The notes: generated by a model from the letters alone, not told the origin. Shown: positions 9,404 to 19,656, counted from the first letter of the stretch. The stretch: 64,000 nucleotides of DNA from an uncultured Aquimarina sp. (GCA_947498455.1 CANMKK010000007.1:102077-166076), one strand, 5' to 3'. Numbers and translations: made by a program.

Positions 9404-10180
9404 ATGAAAAAATGTATTCTTTTACTATTAATCGTATTAACACTTCCTATTAGTGCACAAGAGAAGCATAATTCTTTTGATACCGGAGAATGGTTTAAAT
9501 TTAGAATTCATTATGGCTGGTTCACAGCGAGTTATGCCACATTAGAAATTAAAGACGAAGTTCTTAATGGGGTACCTGTACACCATATTATTGGAGAAGG
9601 AAAATCATCCGGAATTCTAAGTGCCTTTTTTAAAGTAGAAGATTACTACGAAACTTACATTGATAAAGAAGAAGTAAAACCATATCGATTCATTCGTAAG
9701 ATCAATGAAGGAGGTCATACCAAAAATATTGAAATCAATTTTGATCATCAAAACAAAAAGGCGTTAGTATTTGACAAAAAGCGTAATACAAAAAAAACAT
9801 TTACTACAAAGGATAATATCCAGGATATGATGTCCTCTTTTTATTACCTAAGAAATAATATTAACGTATCTTCGTTGAAGAAAGGTGATGAACAATTTGT
9901 AAATATGTTTTTTGACAATGAAAACTATTTGTTTAAGTTAAAATTCCTTGGCAAAGAAATTATTAACACCAAAGTAGGTAAAATTCGTTGTTTAAAATTT
10001 CGACCTTTTGTACAAGCAGATAGAGTATTTAAAGAAGAAGAAAGTTTAACCGTATGGGTAAGTGATGATAAGAATAGAATGCCAGTAAGAATTAAGGCTG
10101 AGATCTTGGTCGGATCTATAAATGCAGATTTAGAAGCTTTTAAAGGCCTTAAGTACCCTTTCAAAATTGTTGTAGATTAA
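9404..10180 (+). CDS. DUF3108 domain-containing periplasmic protein
   Basis: 258 residues with a Sec signal peptide (hydrophobic 4-16, cleavage after ISAQ near residue 19). The rest matches the DUF3108 pattern: an N-terminal GEWFKFRIHYGWFTASYATLEI segment written as strand-rich, a central IDMM-like DMMSSFYYLRN stretch and a C-terminal VRIKAEILVGSINADLEAFKGLK. Members are secreted, beta-rich and of unknown function. Its stop overlaps the start of the tryptophan dioxygenase gene by one base, so it heads that operon. Confidence 0.8.
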   Translation: MKKCILLLLIVLTLPISAQEKHNSFDTGEWFKFRIHYGWFTASYATLEIKDEVLNGVPVHHIIGEGKSSGILSAFFKVEDYYETYIDKEEVKPYRFIRKINEGGHTKNIEINFDHQNKKALVFDKKRNTKKTFTTKDNIQDMMSSFYYLRNNINVSSLKKGDEQFVNMFFDNENYLFKLKFLGKEIINTKVGKIRCLKFRPFVQADRVFKEEESLTVWVSDDKNRMPVRIKAEILVGSINADLEAFKGLKYPFKIVVD

Positions 10181-11145
10181 TGGATGAATCCATAAAACCA
10201 GAGATTGCAGAAAAAATAAAGCAACTAGAAAAAAAGTTTAAAAATTCAGGTCAGGATTTAGGATCTTACCTTGATGGATTGCTTCACGATAAATATCTTA
10301 CCTACTGGGACTATATACATTTAGATACACTATTAAGTTTACAAATACCTAGAACACATTTCCCTGATGAAGAAATTTTTATAATGTACCATCAGATTAC
10401 CGAATTGTACTTTAAACTTATTATTCACGAATTAAAGCAGATTATTGATGATAAATTACAAACTGCTGAGTTCTTTACATCTAAACTTGATCGTGTAAAT
10501 CGTTATTTTAGAGTTTTGATCAATTCATTTGATGTTATGATCAAAGGAATGGAGAGAGAACAATTTCTTAAGTACAGAATGTCATTATTACCCGCAAGTG
10601 GATTTCAATCTGTACAATTTAGAATGATTGAAATTTACGCAACACCTCTGGTCAATCTGGTTAATAGTAAGCAAAGGGAACGGTTTACAGAAGAAGATTC
10701 ATTAGATGAAATCTACGAGCATTTATACTGGAAATCAGGTGCTACAGATGCAAAAACCGGAGAAAAAACATTGACTCTTAAACAATTCGAATATCGTTAC
10801 ACCCCAAGAATGATGCGTATTGCAAATCAAGTAAAAAACAGTACGATTTATCATAGATACTTAGAACTTCCCGAAAAAGAACGAAATAATGTGCACCTTA
10901 TTAAGGCATTACGTACTTTTGATGCTAATGTAAATATTAATTGGTTATTAATGCATATGGGAGCCGCTTATAGATACCTGAATAAGGAGAAGGGTCAGGT
11001 ATTAGCTACTGGCGGAACTAATTGGAAAAGTTTTTTACCTCCTAGTTTTCAAAAAATATTGTTTTTTCCTGATCTTTGGAGTTCAGAAGAAAAAGAGAAC
11101 TGGGGCAAAGAATGGGTTACTCATTTATTTAATACCACAAAATAA
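10180..11145 (+). CDS. kynA: Tryptophan 2,3-dioxygenase
   Basis: 321 residues. Heme dioxygenase opening the indole ring of tryptophan to N-formylkynurenine, the first step of the kynurenine route. Diagnostic motifs are TYWDYIHLDTLLSLQ near residue 46, FIMYHQITELYFKLIIHEL around 68-86, the heme-proximal His in LMHMGAAYRYL near 263, and ATGGTNWKSFLPP near 281. No other kynurenine-pathway gene is in the window. Its ATG overlaps the previous stop, and the M23 lipoprotein gene follows after 6 bp. Confidence 0.93.
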   Translation: MDESIKPEIAEKIKQLEKKFKNSGQDLGSYLDGLLHDKYLTYWDYIHLDTLLSLQIPRTHFPDEEIFIMYHQITELYFKLIIHELKQIIDDKLQTAEFFTSKLDRVNRYFRVLINSFDVMIKGMEREQFLKYRMSLLPASGFQSVQFRMIEIYATPLVNLVNSKQRERFTEEDSLDEIYEHLYWKSGATDAKTGEKTLTLKQFEYRYTPRMMRIANQVKNSTIYHRYLELPEKERNNVHLIKALRTFDANVNINWLLMHMGAAYRYLNKEKGQVLATGGTNWKSFLPPSFQKILFFPDLWSSEEKENWGKEWVTHLFNTTK

Positions 11146-11151
11146 AGTCAG

Positions 11152-12408
11152 TTGAAGAATTTAGGTTACTTACTACTCGCAACGGTAGTATTTATTTCAT
11201 GTAAGAAAGAAGAAAAAGAGACTAAAATCAGTCTTCCAGAAGTTATAGAAGAAGTAAAAAAACCACCGATCATTAAGGAGTTTGGATATAACCTTAATGA
11301 GTATAAGGTCGTAAGAGATACCGTTCGTCCAGGAGATAGTTTTGGTGAAATACTAGACAACCATGGTATTCCTAGAGCCAAAGTTTTTGAAATCTCCAAT
11401 AAAATTAAAGACACATTTAATGTCGCTAGAATAAAAGCAGGAAAGGCATACACACTACTTAAGTCTAAAGATACCTCAGAACAAGCACAGGTTTTTGTAT
11501 ACCAAAATGGTCTCATCGACTATACAGTTGTGGATTTTAGAGATAGTATTATAGCAAGAAAAAGTGCTAAACCTGTAACTCTAGTAGAAAAAGTAGCTTC
11601 TGGTGTTATAGAAAATAACCTATCTCAAACATTTGATGATATGGGACTCAGTTTTATTGTAGCTTATAAAATGGCAGATATTTACGCTTGGACTATTGAT
11701 TTTACAAGACTTCAAGCCGGTGATCAGTTTAAAGTAATTTATACCGAAAAATATATCAATGATACAATTCCAGCCGGAATCGGAGAAATAAAAGCTACAT
11801 ATTTTGAACATCGAACCAAACCAATTTATGCATTTCGGTTTAAAGACGATACTATCAATGGAACTTCAGACTATTTTGATCACGAAGCCAATAATTTACG
11901 TAGGGCTTTCTTAAGAGCTCCAGTTCAATTTAGCAGAATTTCTTCGAGATACAATCTTAAACGAAGAATAAAATATTATGGAAACAAAATAAGACCACAT
12001 AGAGGAACAGATTTTGCCGCTCCTAAAGGGACTCCAATTTTAGCAACTGCAGATGGTATTGTTACTAAGTCAGAGCGCAAAGGAGGAAACGGTAAATATG
12101 TAAAAATACGACATAATGCCACCTATGATACACAATACTTGCATATGAGCAAACAAGCTGTAAAAGTAGGTCAATATGTACGACAAGGAGATGTTATCGG
12201 GTATATAGGAATGACAGGAAATACTAGTGGACCACATGTTTGTTATCGTTTTTGGAAAAATGGTAAAGAGGTAGATCCTTTTAAACAAGATTTACCTTCT
12301 TCAAAACCCCTAAGTGATAGTCTAAGACCTGCTTTTGATAAACACATTGCCCCTCTAAAAACTAAATTAGACAGTATCATTCTGAAACCGCAGCAAGAAA
12401 TCTTATAA
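11152..12408 (+). CDS. M23-family peptidoglycan endopeptidase, lipoprotein, TTG start
   Basis: 418 residues. I accept TTG at 11152 as start because it directly begins a lipoprotein signal (about 15 residues ending in FISC, then KKEE) and no ATG occurs until well inside the protein. The C-terminal LytM/M23 domain shows HRGTDF (His and Asp zinc ligands, near residue 283), YLHMS near 330 and TSGPHVCYRF near 363. In the last motif the usual His-x-His is His-Val-Cys. The N-terminal 200 residues resemble the LysM/Csd3-type region found before M23 domains in Bacteroidota. Predicted cell-wall hydrolase anchored by lipid on the periplasmic side. Confidence 0.88.
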   Translation: MKNLGYLLLATVVFISCKKEEKETKISLPEVIEEVKKPPIIKEFGYNLNEYKVVRDTVRPGDSFGEILDNHGIPRAKVFEISNKIKDTFNVARIKAGKAYTLLKSKDTSEQAQVFVYQNGLIDYTVVDFRDSIIARKSAKPVTLVEKVASGVIENNLSQTFDDMGLSFIVAYKMADIYAWTIDFTRLQAGDQFKVIYTEKYINDTIPAGIGEIKATYFEHRTKPIYAFRFKDDTINGTSDYFDHEANNLRRAFLRAPVQFSRISSRYNLKRRIKYYGNKIRPHRGTDFAAPKGTPILATADGIVTKSERKGGNGKYVKIRHNATYDTQYLHMSKQAVKVGQYVRQGDVIGYIGMTGNTSGPHVCYRFWKNGKEVDPFKQDLPSSKPLSDSLRPAFDKHIAPLKTKLDSIILKPQQEIL

Positions 12409-12412
12409 CCAG

Positions 12413-14050
12413 ATGTCATTATCAACTATTAACCCAACCAATACCAAAGCTTGGAAAGCTTTACAGAATCATTATAAGACCATAAAGAACAAACATTTAA
12501 AAGATCTTTTTACACAATCCCCGGAACGAGCAGAAACATTCTCAATCCAATGGAATGATTTTTATGTAGATTATTCCAAAAACAGAATTGATGAAACCAC
12601 AAAGACCCTTTTAATTGATCTTGCCAAAGAGGTACAACTAGATAAAGCGATACAAAGCTACTTTAGAGGAGAAGTTATAAACGAAACCGAAAGAAGATCT
12701 GTACTACACACAGCACTAAGAGTACCAGCGACAAGTAACATAACTATTGATGACAGTGATATAGTTCCTGAAATTACTATCATAAAAGATAAAATCAAAT
12801 CTTTTAGTGATCAAATTATTAATGGAACATTAAAAGGATACAGTAATAAGTCATTCACCGATATTGTAAATATTGGTATAGGAGGATCTGATCTTGGCCC
12901 TCTAATGGTTACAGAATCTCTGGAATATTATAAAAATCATCTTAATATCCATTATATCTCTAATGTAGATGGGGATCATGTACATCAAAATCTCAAAAAA
13001 CTAAACCCAGAAACCACACTTTTTATTATTGTTTCCAAAAGTTTTGAAACTCAAGAAACTTTAACTAATGCTTTAACTGCAAGAAAATGGTTTATTAAAA
13101 ATGCTTCTGAAAACAATATAAATAAACATTTTGTCGCAGTATCTAGTAATACTAGTAAAGCAATTGATTTTGGAATTGATTCCGATAACATTTTCCCTCT
13201 CTGGGATTGGGTTGGAGGTCGTTTTTCTATATGGAGTGCTGTAGGTCTATCCATAAGCCTATCTGTTGGGTACGAAAACTTTGAAGCACTATTAGAAGGA
13301 GGTTACGAAATGGATGAGCATTTTAGAACTACAAATTTCGAAGAAAATATTCCGATAATCTTAGGAATGCTTAGTATTTGGTACGCTAATTTTTTCGAGG
13401 TCGAAAGTGAAGCTGTCATTCCGTATTCACAATATTTACACAGATTACCAGCATATCTACAACAAGCCATCATGGAAAGTAATGGTAAAAGTGTAGACAG
13501 AAATGGAGATAAAACGACCTATCAAACAGGAACAATTATTTGGGGAGAACCTGGAACCAATGCACAACATGCTTTTTTTCAATTAATTCATCAAGGAACA
13601 AAACTGATCCCAGCAGAATTTATAGGTTTTAAGCAATCTTTATTCGAAGATAAAGACCATCATGATAAGCTAATGGCTAATTTCTTTGCCCAGACGGAAG
13701 CTTTAATGGATGGTAAGGACGCTACAGATGTACTCAAATCTTTAGTCTCAGAAAACCTCTCCACCGAAAAAATAAAACAACTAACCCCTTTTAAGGTTTT
13801 TGAAGGCAATAAACCAACCACTACCATTCTAATAGATAAACTCACCCCTAAAAGTCTTGGTAGCCTTATATCTCTCTATGAACAAAGAATTTTTGTTCAG
13901 GGAATCGTCTGGAATATTTTTAGCTACGATCAATGGGGAGTAGAATTAGGTAAGCAATTAGCTACAAAAATACTTTCAGAAATAGATAATTCAGAGGTTT
14001 TCGAACATGATTCATCGACAAAATCTCTTTTAAAGCACTATTTAAATTAG
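12413..14050 (+). CDS. pgi: Glucose-6-phosphate isomerase
   Basis: 545 residues, full-length PGI converting glucose-6-phosphate and fructose-6-phosphate. Motifs: NIGIGGSDLGP near residue 154, the SKSFETQETL phosphate loop near 209, WDWVGGRFSIWSAVGLS near 264, and PGTNAQHAFFQLIHQGTK near 380 with the catalytic Glu/His. It starts 5 bp after the M23 gene, so it may share the upstream transcript. Cytosolic, glycolysis and gluconeogenesis. Confidence 0.97.
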   Translation: MSLSTINPTNTKAWKALQNHYKTIKNKHLKDLFTQSPERAETFSIQWNDFYVDYSKNRIDETTKTLLIDLAKEVQLDKAIQSYFRGEVINETERRSVLHTALRVPATSNITIDDSDIVPEITIIKDKIKSFSDQIINGTLKGYSNKSFTDIVNIGIGGSDLGPLMVTESLEYYKNHLNIHYISNVDGDHVHQNLKKLNPETTLFIIVSKSFETQETLTNALTARKWFIKNASENNINKHFVAVSSNTSKAIDFGIDSDNIFPLWDWVGGRFSIWSAVGLSISLSVGYENFEALLEGGYEMDEHFRTTNFEENIPIILGMLSIWYANFFEVESEAVIPYSQYLHRLPAYLQQAIMESNGKSVDRNGDKTTYQTGTIIWGEPGTNAQHAFFQLIHQGTKLIPAEFIGFKQSLFEDKDHHDKLMANFFAQTEALMDGKDATDVLKSLVSENLSTEKIKQLTPFKVFEGNKPTTTILIDKLTPKSLGSLISLYEQRIFVQGIVWNIFSYDQWGVELGKQLATKILSEIDNSEVFEHDSSTKSLLKHYLN

Positions 14051-14222
14051 GCACTTCCTAGTTAACAACTTTTTAATATATTAAAATACTGTAAGTCAAA
14101 TAATTACACAAAATCTTTACCTTTATACAGTAAAGCTTTTATGCGTAATTCTTAACATTTAGGTAAACTATGCTTGCATAATAATTATTTCTTTTGCACA
14201 AACAATTAATTCAATTCATAAC

Positions 14223-16826
14223 ATGAAAAAAATTACACATTTATTTGTTGTAATGCTTCTGATAGCAACAGGGCAAACCTTTGCTCAAAGCATTGTAATG
14301 GGAACAATATTTGATTCTGAATCCAATGCCCCATTACCTGGAGCAAACATCGTAGAATCCCGTACTAAGAATGGTACTACATCAGATTTCGATGGTAAAT
14401 TTTCTCTTGAGGTTACTAGTCCGACTGGGGTAATTAATATTTCTTATGTCGGATTTGGTTCGCAAAACATTCCCTATGATGTAACTAATGGAAATATAGA
14501 TTTAGGAACTATTGTCTTATCTCTAGATAATTCGTTAGAAGAAATTATCATAGTCGGTACAGGAATAGTTGATTTAGCAGAGGACAGAAAAACTCCTATT
14601 GCTGTTTCTACTATTAAAGGAGAAGATATTCAATTAAAAGCAGCTGGTAATGTTGAGTTTACAGAAACAATGAAAAACACTCCTTCTGTTTACGTTTCTA
14701 ACCAAGCCGGAGGTTTTGGTGATAGTCAGATTTTCTTAAGAGGATTTGACAATACAAACACAGCGGTTTTATTAAATGGTCAACCGATTAATAGCCCGGA
14801 AGATGGTAGAATCTATTGGTCAAATTGGGCCGGAATGTCTGATGTAGCGAATGCTGTTCAGGTACAACGTGGTCTAGGATCCTCTAAGCTTGCTATTTCA
14901 TCCGTAGGAGGAACTATAAATATTATTTCCAAAACTACAGATCAGAAAAAAGGAGGCTATGCAAGGTTATTAGGAGGTAATGATAGTTATGCCAAAAGTA
15001 CACTTAGCTATAATAGTGGTTTAAGTGATAGCGGTTGGGCTTTCTCTGTTTTGTTAGACTATTGGCAAGCGCATAGAAAATTTGCTGAAGGTACTGCAGG
15101 TCAAGGACAAAATTATTTGTTCTCTGTAGGTTATAAGCCTGATGAACGTAATACATTTAATTTCTTAGTAACTGGAGCTCCACAAATGCATGAGCAAAAT
15201 TTCTCTCAAGATTTAGAAGTGTATGAAGAATTTGGAGAAAAACAGAACAGAAACTCTGGTTTCTTAAATGGCGAACGATATACTGAAAGAAGAAATTACT
15301 ATCACAAACCTGTAGCAAATTTAAACTGGGATTTTGACATTAATGACCAATTAGATCTATCCACAGTCGTATATGCTTCTTGGGGACGTGGTGGTGGAAC
15401 CGGTGGACTTGGTAGAGGACGAGTTAGAGTCAACAACAACAATAATGATAATATCGATTTTGATCAAATCGTAGAGAACAACATAGGATCTTCAGATGGT
15501 AATGGATTTGGAAATTTTGGATCATCATATATAAGAAGATCTTCTGTCAACAACCATAATTGGTATGGGTTGCTATCTAATTTAACTATTGAATTAGAGC
15601 AAAATTGGGCTTTTAATTTAGGTCTTGATGGACGATTATATCACGGGGATCATTTTAGACAAGTAAACGATTTATTAGGACTTTCAGGATTTTTAGACAA
15701 CTATAGAACAGACAGACCGGATGATTATGTGTTTACAGAAGAATTTGATGCAAACCCTTGGGCCGCCTTATTTGACTTTGCCGATGAGGATAACCGTACA
15801 CAGTTTGATTATTCTGAAGATATTAACTATTTAGGTGGTTTTGGTCAGGCAGAATACTCCACTGATAAATTTGCGGTATTCTTTCAGGGTGCCTTATCTA
15901 CCCAATCATACCAAAGAGAAGGTCGATTTGTAGGAACCGGAAATGGTTTAGGAAAATCTGAAAAGCTTAATAAAGTAGGATATAATGTAAAAGGAGGAGT
16001 ATCTTATAATATCACTCAACAACATATAATCTTTGCTAATGCCGGGTACTTTTCACGTCAACCTTTCTTAGATAACATATTCGTAGATATAAGAAATTCT
16101 AATGATCTTGTAGAACCAGAAATTGATAATGAAGAAATTACTGGGTTTGAAGCTGGATATCGCTTTAGAGGAAAGAACTTTGCTGTAAATATCGACGTTT
16201 ATAAAACTGAATGGGCAAATCGTTTCCTAAACACTTTTGGACCTGAACAAGATAATGGAGATTTTACAACCTATAGACTTACTGGTGTTGGACAAATTCA
16301 TCAAGGATTAGAATTCGATTTTGAATACAGACCAGATGGAGGAAAATGGAAATTAAAGGGCTACGGATCTATTGGTAACTGGGAATTTGATGGAAAATCT
16401 CCTTTTACCCTAACAAATGACCAAACTGCAACTATTATAAACTCTGGTAATATTGATTTAACAGGAACAAAAGTAGGTAATGCACCTCAAACCTCTTTCG
16501 GTATCAATGGTTACTTTGATATTTTAACCAACTTATCCGCTGATGTCGATTACAATATTTATACAGATCTATATGGTTTTGTAGATCCTGCTGATGTTGC
16601 ACAAGCAGCTTTTGATGAAGAAGTTTATCAAGCAGACAGATTGCCATCATATGACCTTGTCGATATAGGTGTTACTTATAAATTTTATTTCGGTGACGAT
16701 AAACTTACGCTTAGAGGAAATATTAAGAATTTATTCAATTCTTCTTATATAAACCAATTAGACTCTTTTGGATACTACTTAGGCATTGGAAGAACCTGGA
16801 ATGCTAGTCTAAGTTATAAATTCTAA
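14223..16826 (+). CDS. TonB-dependent receptor with carboxypeptidase-type regulatory domain
   Basis: 867 residues. A signal peptide (1-21, ending TFAQ) is followed by a CarboxypepD_reg-like beta-sandwich (about 22-110, with GANIVESRTKNGTTSDFDGKF-type spacing), then the plug domain (about 125-235, with QIFLRGFDNTNTAVLLNGQP) and a 22-strand barrel ending in YKF. There is no SusD partner, no siderophore or heme gene and no sensory N-terminal box nearby, so the ligand cannot be told. Energised by TonB-ExbBD, it imports a substrate across the outer membrane. A strong terminator follows 27 bp after the stop, so it is probably monocistronic. Confidence 0.93.
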   Translation: MKKITHLFVVMLLIATGQTFAQSIVMGTIFDSESNAPLPGANIVESRTKNGTTSDFDGKFSLEVTSPTGVINISYVGFGSQNIPYDVTNGNIDLGTIVLSLDNSLEEIIIVGTGIVDLAEDRKTPIAVSTIKGEDIQLKAAGNVEFTETMKNTPSVYVSNQAGGFGDSQIFLRGFDNTNTAVLLNGQPINSPEDGRIYWSNWAGMSDVANAVQVQRGLGSSKLAISSVGGTINIISKTTDQKKGGYARLLGGNDSYAKSTLSYNSGLSDSGWAFSVLLDYWQAHRKFAEGTAGQGQNYLFSVGYKPDERNTFNFLVTGAPQMHEQNFSQDLEVYEEFGEKQNRNSGFLNGERYTERRNYYHKPVANLNWDFDINDQLDLSTVVYASWGRGGGTGGLGRGRVRVNNNNNDNIDFDQIVENNIGSSDGNGFGNFGSSYIRRSSVNNHNWYGLLSNLTIELEQNWAFNLGLDGRLYHGDHFRQVNDLLGLSGFLDNYRTDRPDDYVFTEEFDANPWAALFDFADEDNRTQFDYSEDINYLGGFGQAEYSTDKFAVFFQGALSTQSYQREGRFVGTGNGLGKSEKLNKVGYNVKGGVSYNITQQHIIFANAGYFSRQPFLDNIFVDIRNSNDLVEPEIDNEEITGFEAGYRFRGKNFAVNIDVYKTEWANRFLNTFGPEQDNGDFTTYRLTGVGQIHQGLEFDFEYRPDGGKWKLKGYGSIGNWEFDGKSPFTLTNDQTATIINSGNIDLTGTKVGNAPQTSFGINGYFDILTNLSADVDYNIYTDLYGFVDPADVAQAAFDEEVYQADRLPSYDLVDIGVTYKFYFGDDKLTLRGNIKNLFNSSYINQLDSFGYYLGIGRTWNASLSYKF

Positions 16827-16852
16827 AATAATATTATTATACAAACTAAACA

Positions 16853-16880
16853 CCTCACTCAATTTGAGTGAGGTTTTTTT
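16853..16880 (+). terminator. Intrinsic terminator of the TonB receptor gene
   Basis: A perfect 10-bp stem, CCTCACTCAA (16853-16862) with TTGAGTGAGG (16864-16873), and a one-base centre as written (effective loop a few bases), followed by seven T. It sits 27 bp after the stop codon. Confidence 0.9.
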
Positions 16881-16892
16881 GTACATTATCTT

Positions 16893-16900
16893 TACCTTTG
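16893..16900 (+). promoter_or_regulatory. Candidate -7 box upstream of the cytochrome b-like gene
   Basis: TACCTTTG matches TAnnTTTG exactly and lies 20 bp before the ATG at 16921. I find no TTTG at the expected distance upstream, so only half of the promoter is supported. Confidence 0.3.
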
Positions 16901-16920
16901 AATAAAATAAACACATCATT

Positions 16921-17358
16921 ATGTACGAAGCAATTCAAGTCGTTCACTCTTATTGGGCATATCTCGTTGTTCTTGTTGTCACACTAGCAACTATTAATGC
17001 TCTTATTGGTTTTTTTACAAAAAAAGAATACGGGCCTAAAGATTTTAGAGTTTCTCTTTTTGCCCTAATTGTAACGCATTTACAACTATTAATCGGAATT
17101 ATAATATTTTTTGTTTCCCCTACAGTTATGTGGTTTAAAGACATTCCTGTAAAAGATATCATGGGAGATCCATTATTGCGACTCTACAATGTAGAGCATC
17201 CCTTAGTTATGATTGTAACAATTGTTTTTATTACAATGGGATACTCAAAACACAAAAAGAAACTAACCTCTACACCTAAGTTCAAAATACTTGCGATTTT
17301 CTACACAATTGCACTCATACTAATGTTATCCAGAATACCTTGGGCAAATTGGTTCTAA
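16921..17358 (+). CDS. Small four-helix membrane protein, cytochrome b family of Flavobacteria
   Basis: 145 residues with four membrane segments (about 10-30, 42-65, 93-112 and 122-142). Histidines at the helix ends (VHSYW near residue 9, THLQLL near 52, EHPLVM near 92, KHKKK near 105) are placed as in small heme-binding membrane proteins, and similar Flavobacterial proteins are annotated as cytochrome b. Heme binding is not proven. It stands alone between two terminators. Confidence 0.6.
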   Translation: MYEAIQVVHSYWAYLVVLVVTLATINALIGFFTKKEYGPKDFRVSLFALIVTHLQLLIGIIIFFVSPTVMWFKDIPVKDIMGDPLLRLYNVEHPLVMIVTIVFITMGYSKHKKKLTSTPKFKILAIFYTIALILMLSRIPWANWF

Positions 17359-17386
17359 GGTTATTTCGAAAAAGACAGTTATATAA

Positions 17387-17420
17387 AAAAGGCTTTAGAA
17401 CAAAAACTCTAAAGCCTTTT
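17387..17420 (+). terminator. Intrinsic terminator after the cytochrome b-like gene
   Basis: AAAAGGCTTTAGA (17387-17399) pairs perfectly with TCTAAAGCCTTTT (17408-17420), giving a 13-bp stem. It could also act on the opposite strand for the MATE gene, whose stop is at 17539. Confidence 0.85.
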
Positions 17421-17538
17421 ATATATATATTTCGTAGCACTGCTATGAAAAACAATCACAGCATTGTAATAAAAAGAAAGCAACTTCGCCTCTTATAGCA
17501 CTTTTTAACTCATAATTGGCATTCACCTCCTCCAAAAA

Positions 17539-18945
17539 CTAGACACTAACCGTCTTCCATTTCCCTTTCCTAAACCATATAACACCGATAATCGCAATCA
17601 ATGCTTCGGCAAGAGTAATAGCTAATAACACTCCTATTACCCCCCAATTAAACACTAAGGCTGCAACATATGCAAATGGAAGTTGAAATACCCAAAAACA
17701 AAAGAAATTAATAATTGTTGGTGTTTTAGTATCTCCAGCACCATTAAATGATTGTATCACGACCATTCCATACGCATAGAACACATAACCAGCCGCGATA
17801 ATACGCAAACTCAATGCTCCGTATTCCACAACATTAGGCTGATCGCTAAAAATTCTCAATATAGCCTCGGCGAAAACAAAATAAAATACGGAAACAACTC
17901 CCATAAAATAAGCATTATATTTTCCGGTTTTCCATACAGATTGTTCTGCACGCCCTGGTTTTTTAGCGCCTAAATTTTGGCCTACTAAAGTTGCAGCGGC
18001 ATTGCTCATTCCCCAAGAGGGCATTAACGTAAACATTAATACCCTGATCGCTATCGTATATCCTGCCAATACTTCACTACCGAACTCAGCCATAATACGC
18101 ATTAAAAACACCCAACTAGAGGTACCAATTATAAATTGGCCAATACCTCCTAATGATACTTTAATTAAATTTGTCATAGTAGCAGCACGAAAAACAATAT
18201 CCTTTATGGTCACTCTAATTTTACTCCAACCGTAAAAAAGGATCATAAGTTGTAATAAAACTGCACTTCCTCTTCCGATTGTTGTAGCGATTGCAGCACC
18301 TTGAACTCCAAAACTTGGAATTGGACCTAATCCAAAAATAAAAATAGGATCCAGAATGATATTTAATAAATTAGAGAATATCAGCACTTTCATAGCAACA
18401 GAAGCATCTCCTGCTCCACGAAAAACAGCATTTATAAGGAATAATAACATAATTGTTATATTTCCTCCTAACAACACTTGTGTATACCCGTATCCCTCAT
18501 CTATAAGTCCTTGTTCAGCCCCCATAAGTGCAAGAATTTCTTTTGGAAAAAGAATGCCAACTATACTTATGATGATGGCTATAGCGGTCCCTAAAAAAAT
18601 AGATTGTACCGCTGCTTGGGAAGCTCCATTAATATCTTTTTCTCCTACTCTACGTGCTACTATGGCCGTAACTCCCATACTCAAACCAATAGCCACTGCA
18701 TAGACCAATGTTAATACGGATTCTGTTAATCCTACTGTAGCAATGGCATTTGCACTTAAACTAGAAACAAAATAAGCATCTACTAGAGCAAAGATTGATT
18801 CCATCATCATTTCTAGAATCATCGGGATTGCAAGCATAAAGACTGCTTTACGAATGCTACCTGAAGTAAATTCTTGTTCTTTACCAGTTACCGCAATTTT
18901 AAAATAAGAAAAAAGTTTAGTGAGTGTATATTTATTTTGTGTCAT
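17539..18945 (-). CDS. MATE-family multidrug/sodium antiporter
   Basis: 468 residues with about 12 membrane segments in two homologous halves. The N-terminal half has AIPMILEMMMESIFALVDAYF around 36-56 and the conserved NxxLDPIFIFGLG around 190-203. MATE proteins expel cationic drugs or metabolites using sodium or proton gradients. The first 25 residues form a cytosolic tail before helix 1. It is monocistronic; its 5' side faces a 711-bp region without genes. Confidence 0.93.
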   Translation of the reverse strand: MTQNKYTLTKLFSYFKIAVTGKEQEFTSGSIRKAVFMLAIPMILEMMMESIFALVDAYFVSSLSANAIATVGLTESVLTLVYAVAIGLSMGVTAIVARRVGEKDINGASQAAVQSIFLGTAIAIIISIVGILFPKEILALMGAEQGLIDEGYGYTQVLLGGNITIMLLFLINAVFRGAGDASVAMKVLIFSNLLNIILDPIFIFGLGPIPSFGVQGAAIATTIGRGSAVLLQLMILFYGWSKIRVTIKDIVFRAATMTNLIKVSLGGIGQFIIGTSSWVFLMRIMAEFGSEVLAGYTIAIRVLMFTLMPSWGMSNAAATLVGQNLGAKKPGRAEQSVWKTGKYNAYFMGVVSVFYFVFAEAILRIFSDQPNVVEYGALSLRIIAAGYVFYAYGMVVIQSFNGAGDTKTPTIINFFCFWVFQLPFAYVAALVFNWGVIGVLLAITLAEALIAIIGVIWFRKGKWKTVSV

Positions 18946-19656
18946 GATCTATCAAGAATTATATTTTTAAAAAAAAACTATAAGAAAATACCCCAAAGAA
19001 GTAGAGCGCTACTTTAGCATGTTTTATACCAGAACCGGTATTTCGAAACGTATTTTCATAATTCTTATAACTTCATAATAACACAAATATCTATTATTTT
19101 TTTCGAACAACAAAAAGAAAATCAACAACCTTAGGGCAAACTCAAGAGGTATGTTTTCTAAACCATCGTTCTCTTTTCAAGACCAGTTATAGGGAATTAT
19201 ACAATTTATGTATAAGGAGTTTGAATTATTTTGAACTACATGGGAAAGTTTTATGCGTAAATCGTATTAATCACTATACGAGGAACCAAAATCTAAAAAA
19301 AGCTCCTAATTACAAATAAAAAACCCATATAAATTTATGAGATATTACTCTTCTTTCTTTCCCTTCATTCATTTACACACAATAATTGGCATTAAATTTG
19401 TTAATAATTTAACAAATTTAATATCCCTAAAATATAGTTTTATAGTCCTTAGTATACTAAAAAACAGAAACTAACTTTCGGGTTTTTAAGTACTTTAAAA
19501 ATTCCAAAAGGAAAAAGTTATTATAAGAAGTGGTAAAACCATAACCCATTAAATATGAAACCTTTTTAGGCCTTATTTAACACATAAAAAAGATCTTTTA
19601 TAACTCAATTTTTAAATTATTATTGTATTTTTATCATCCCAAAATAAACTTGCTGT
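18946..19656. other. 711-bp intergenic region with a dispersed palindromic element
   Basis: No gene is supportable here. It holds the promoter side of the MATE gene, a short inverted repeat near 19026-19040 (ACCAGAACCGGT), and one copy of the ATACGATTTA/TAAATCGTAT palindromic element at 19199-19267. The remainder is AT-rich and featureless. Confidence 0.6.
19199..19267. repeat. Dispersed palindromic element, copy 1
   Basis: 69 bp beginning ATACAATTTATG and ending GCGTAAATCGTAT. The core GAGTTTGAATTATTTTGAAC is identical to copy 2 at 35077-35158 apart from one leading base, and the block after it (AAAGTTTTATrCGTAAATCG) is near identical. About 11 bp of the left inner arm present in copy 2 are missing here. 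No ORF. It looks like a REP- or MITE-type element. Confidence 0.7.

Noticed and set aside
14223..16826. TonB receptor as part of a polysaccharide utilisation locus
   Set aside because: No SusD, glycoside hydrolase or matching regulator is adjacent, and a terminator follows directly.
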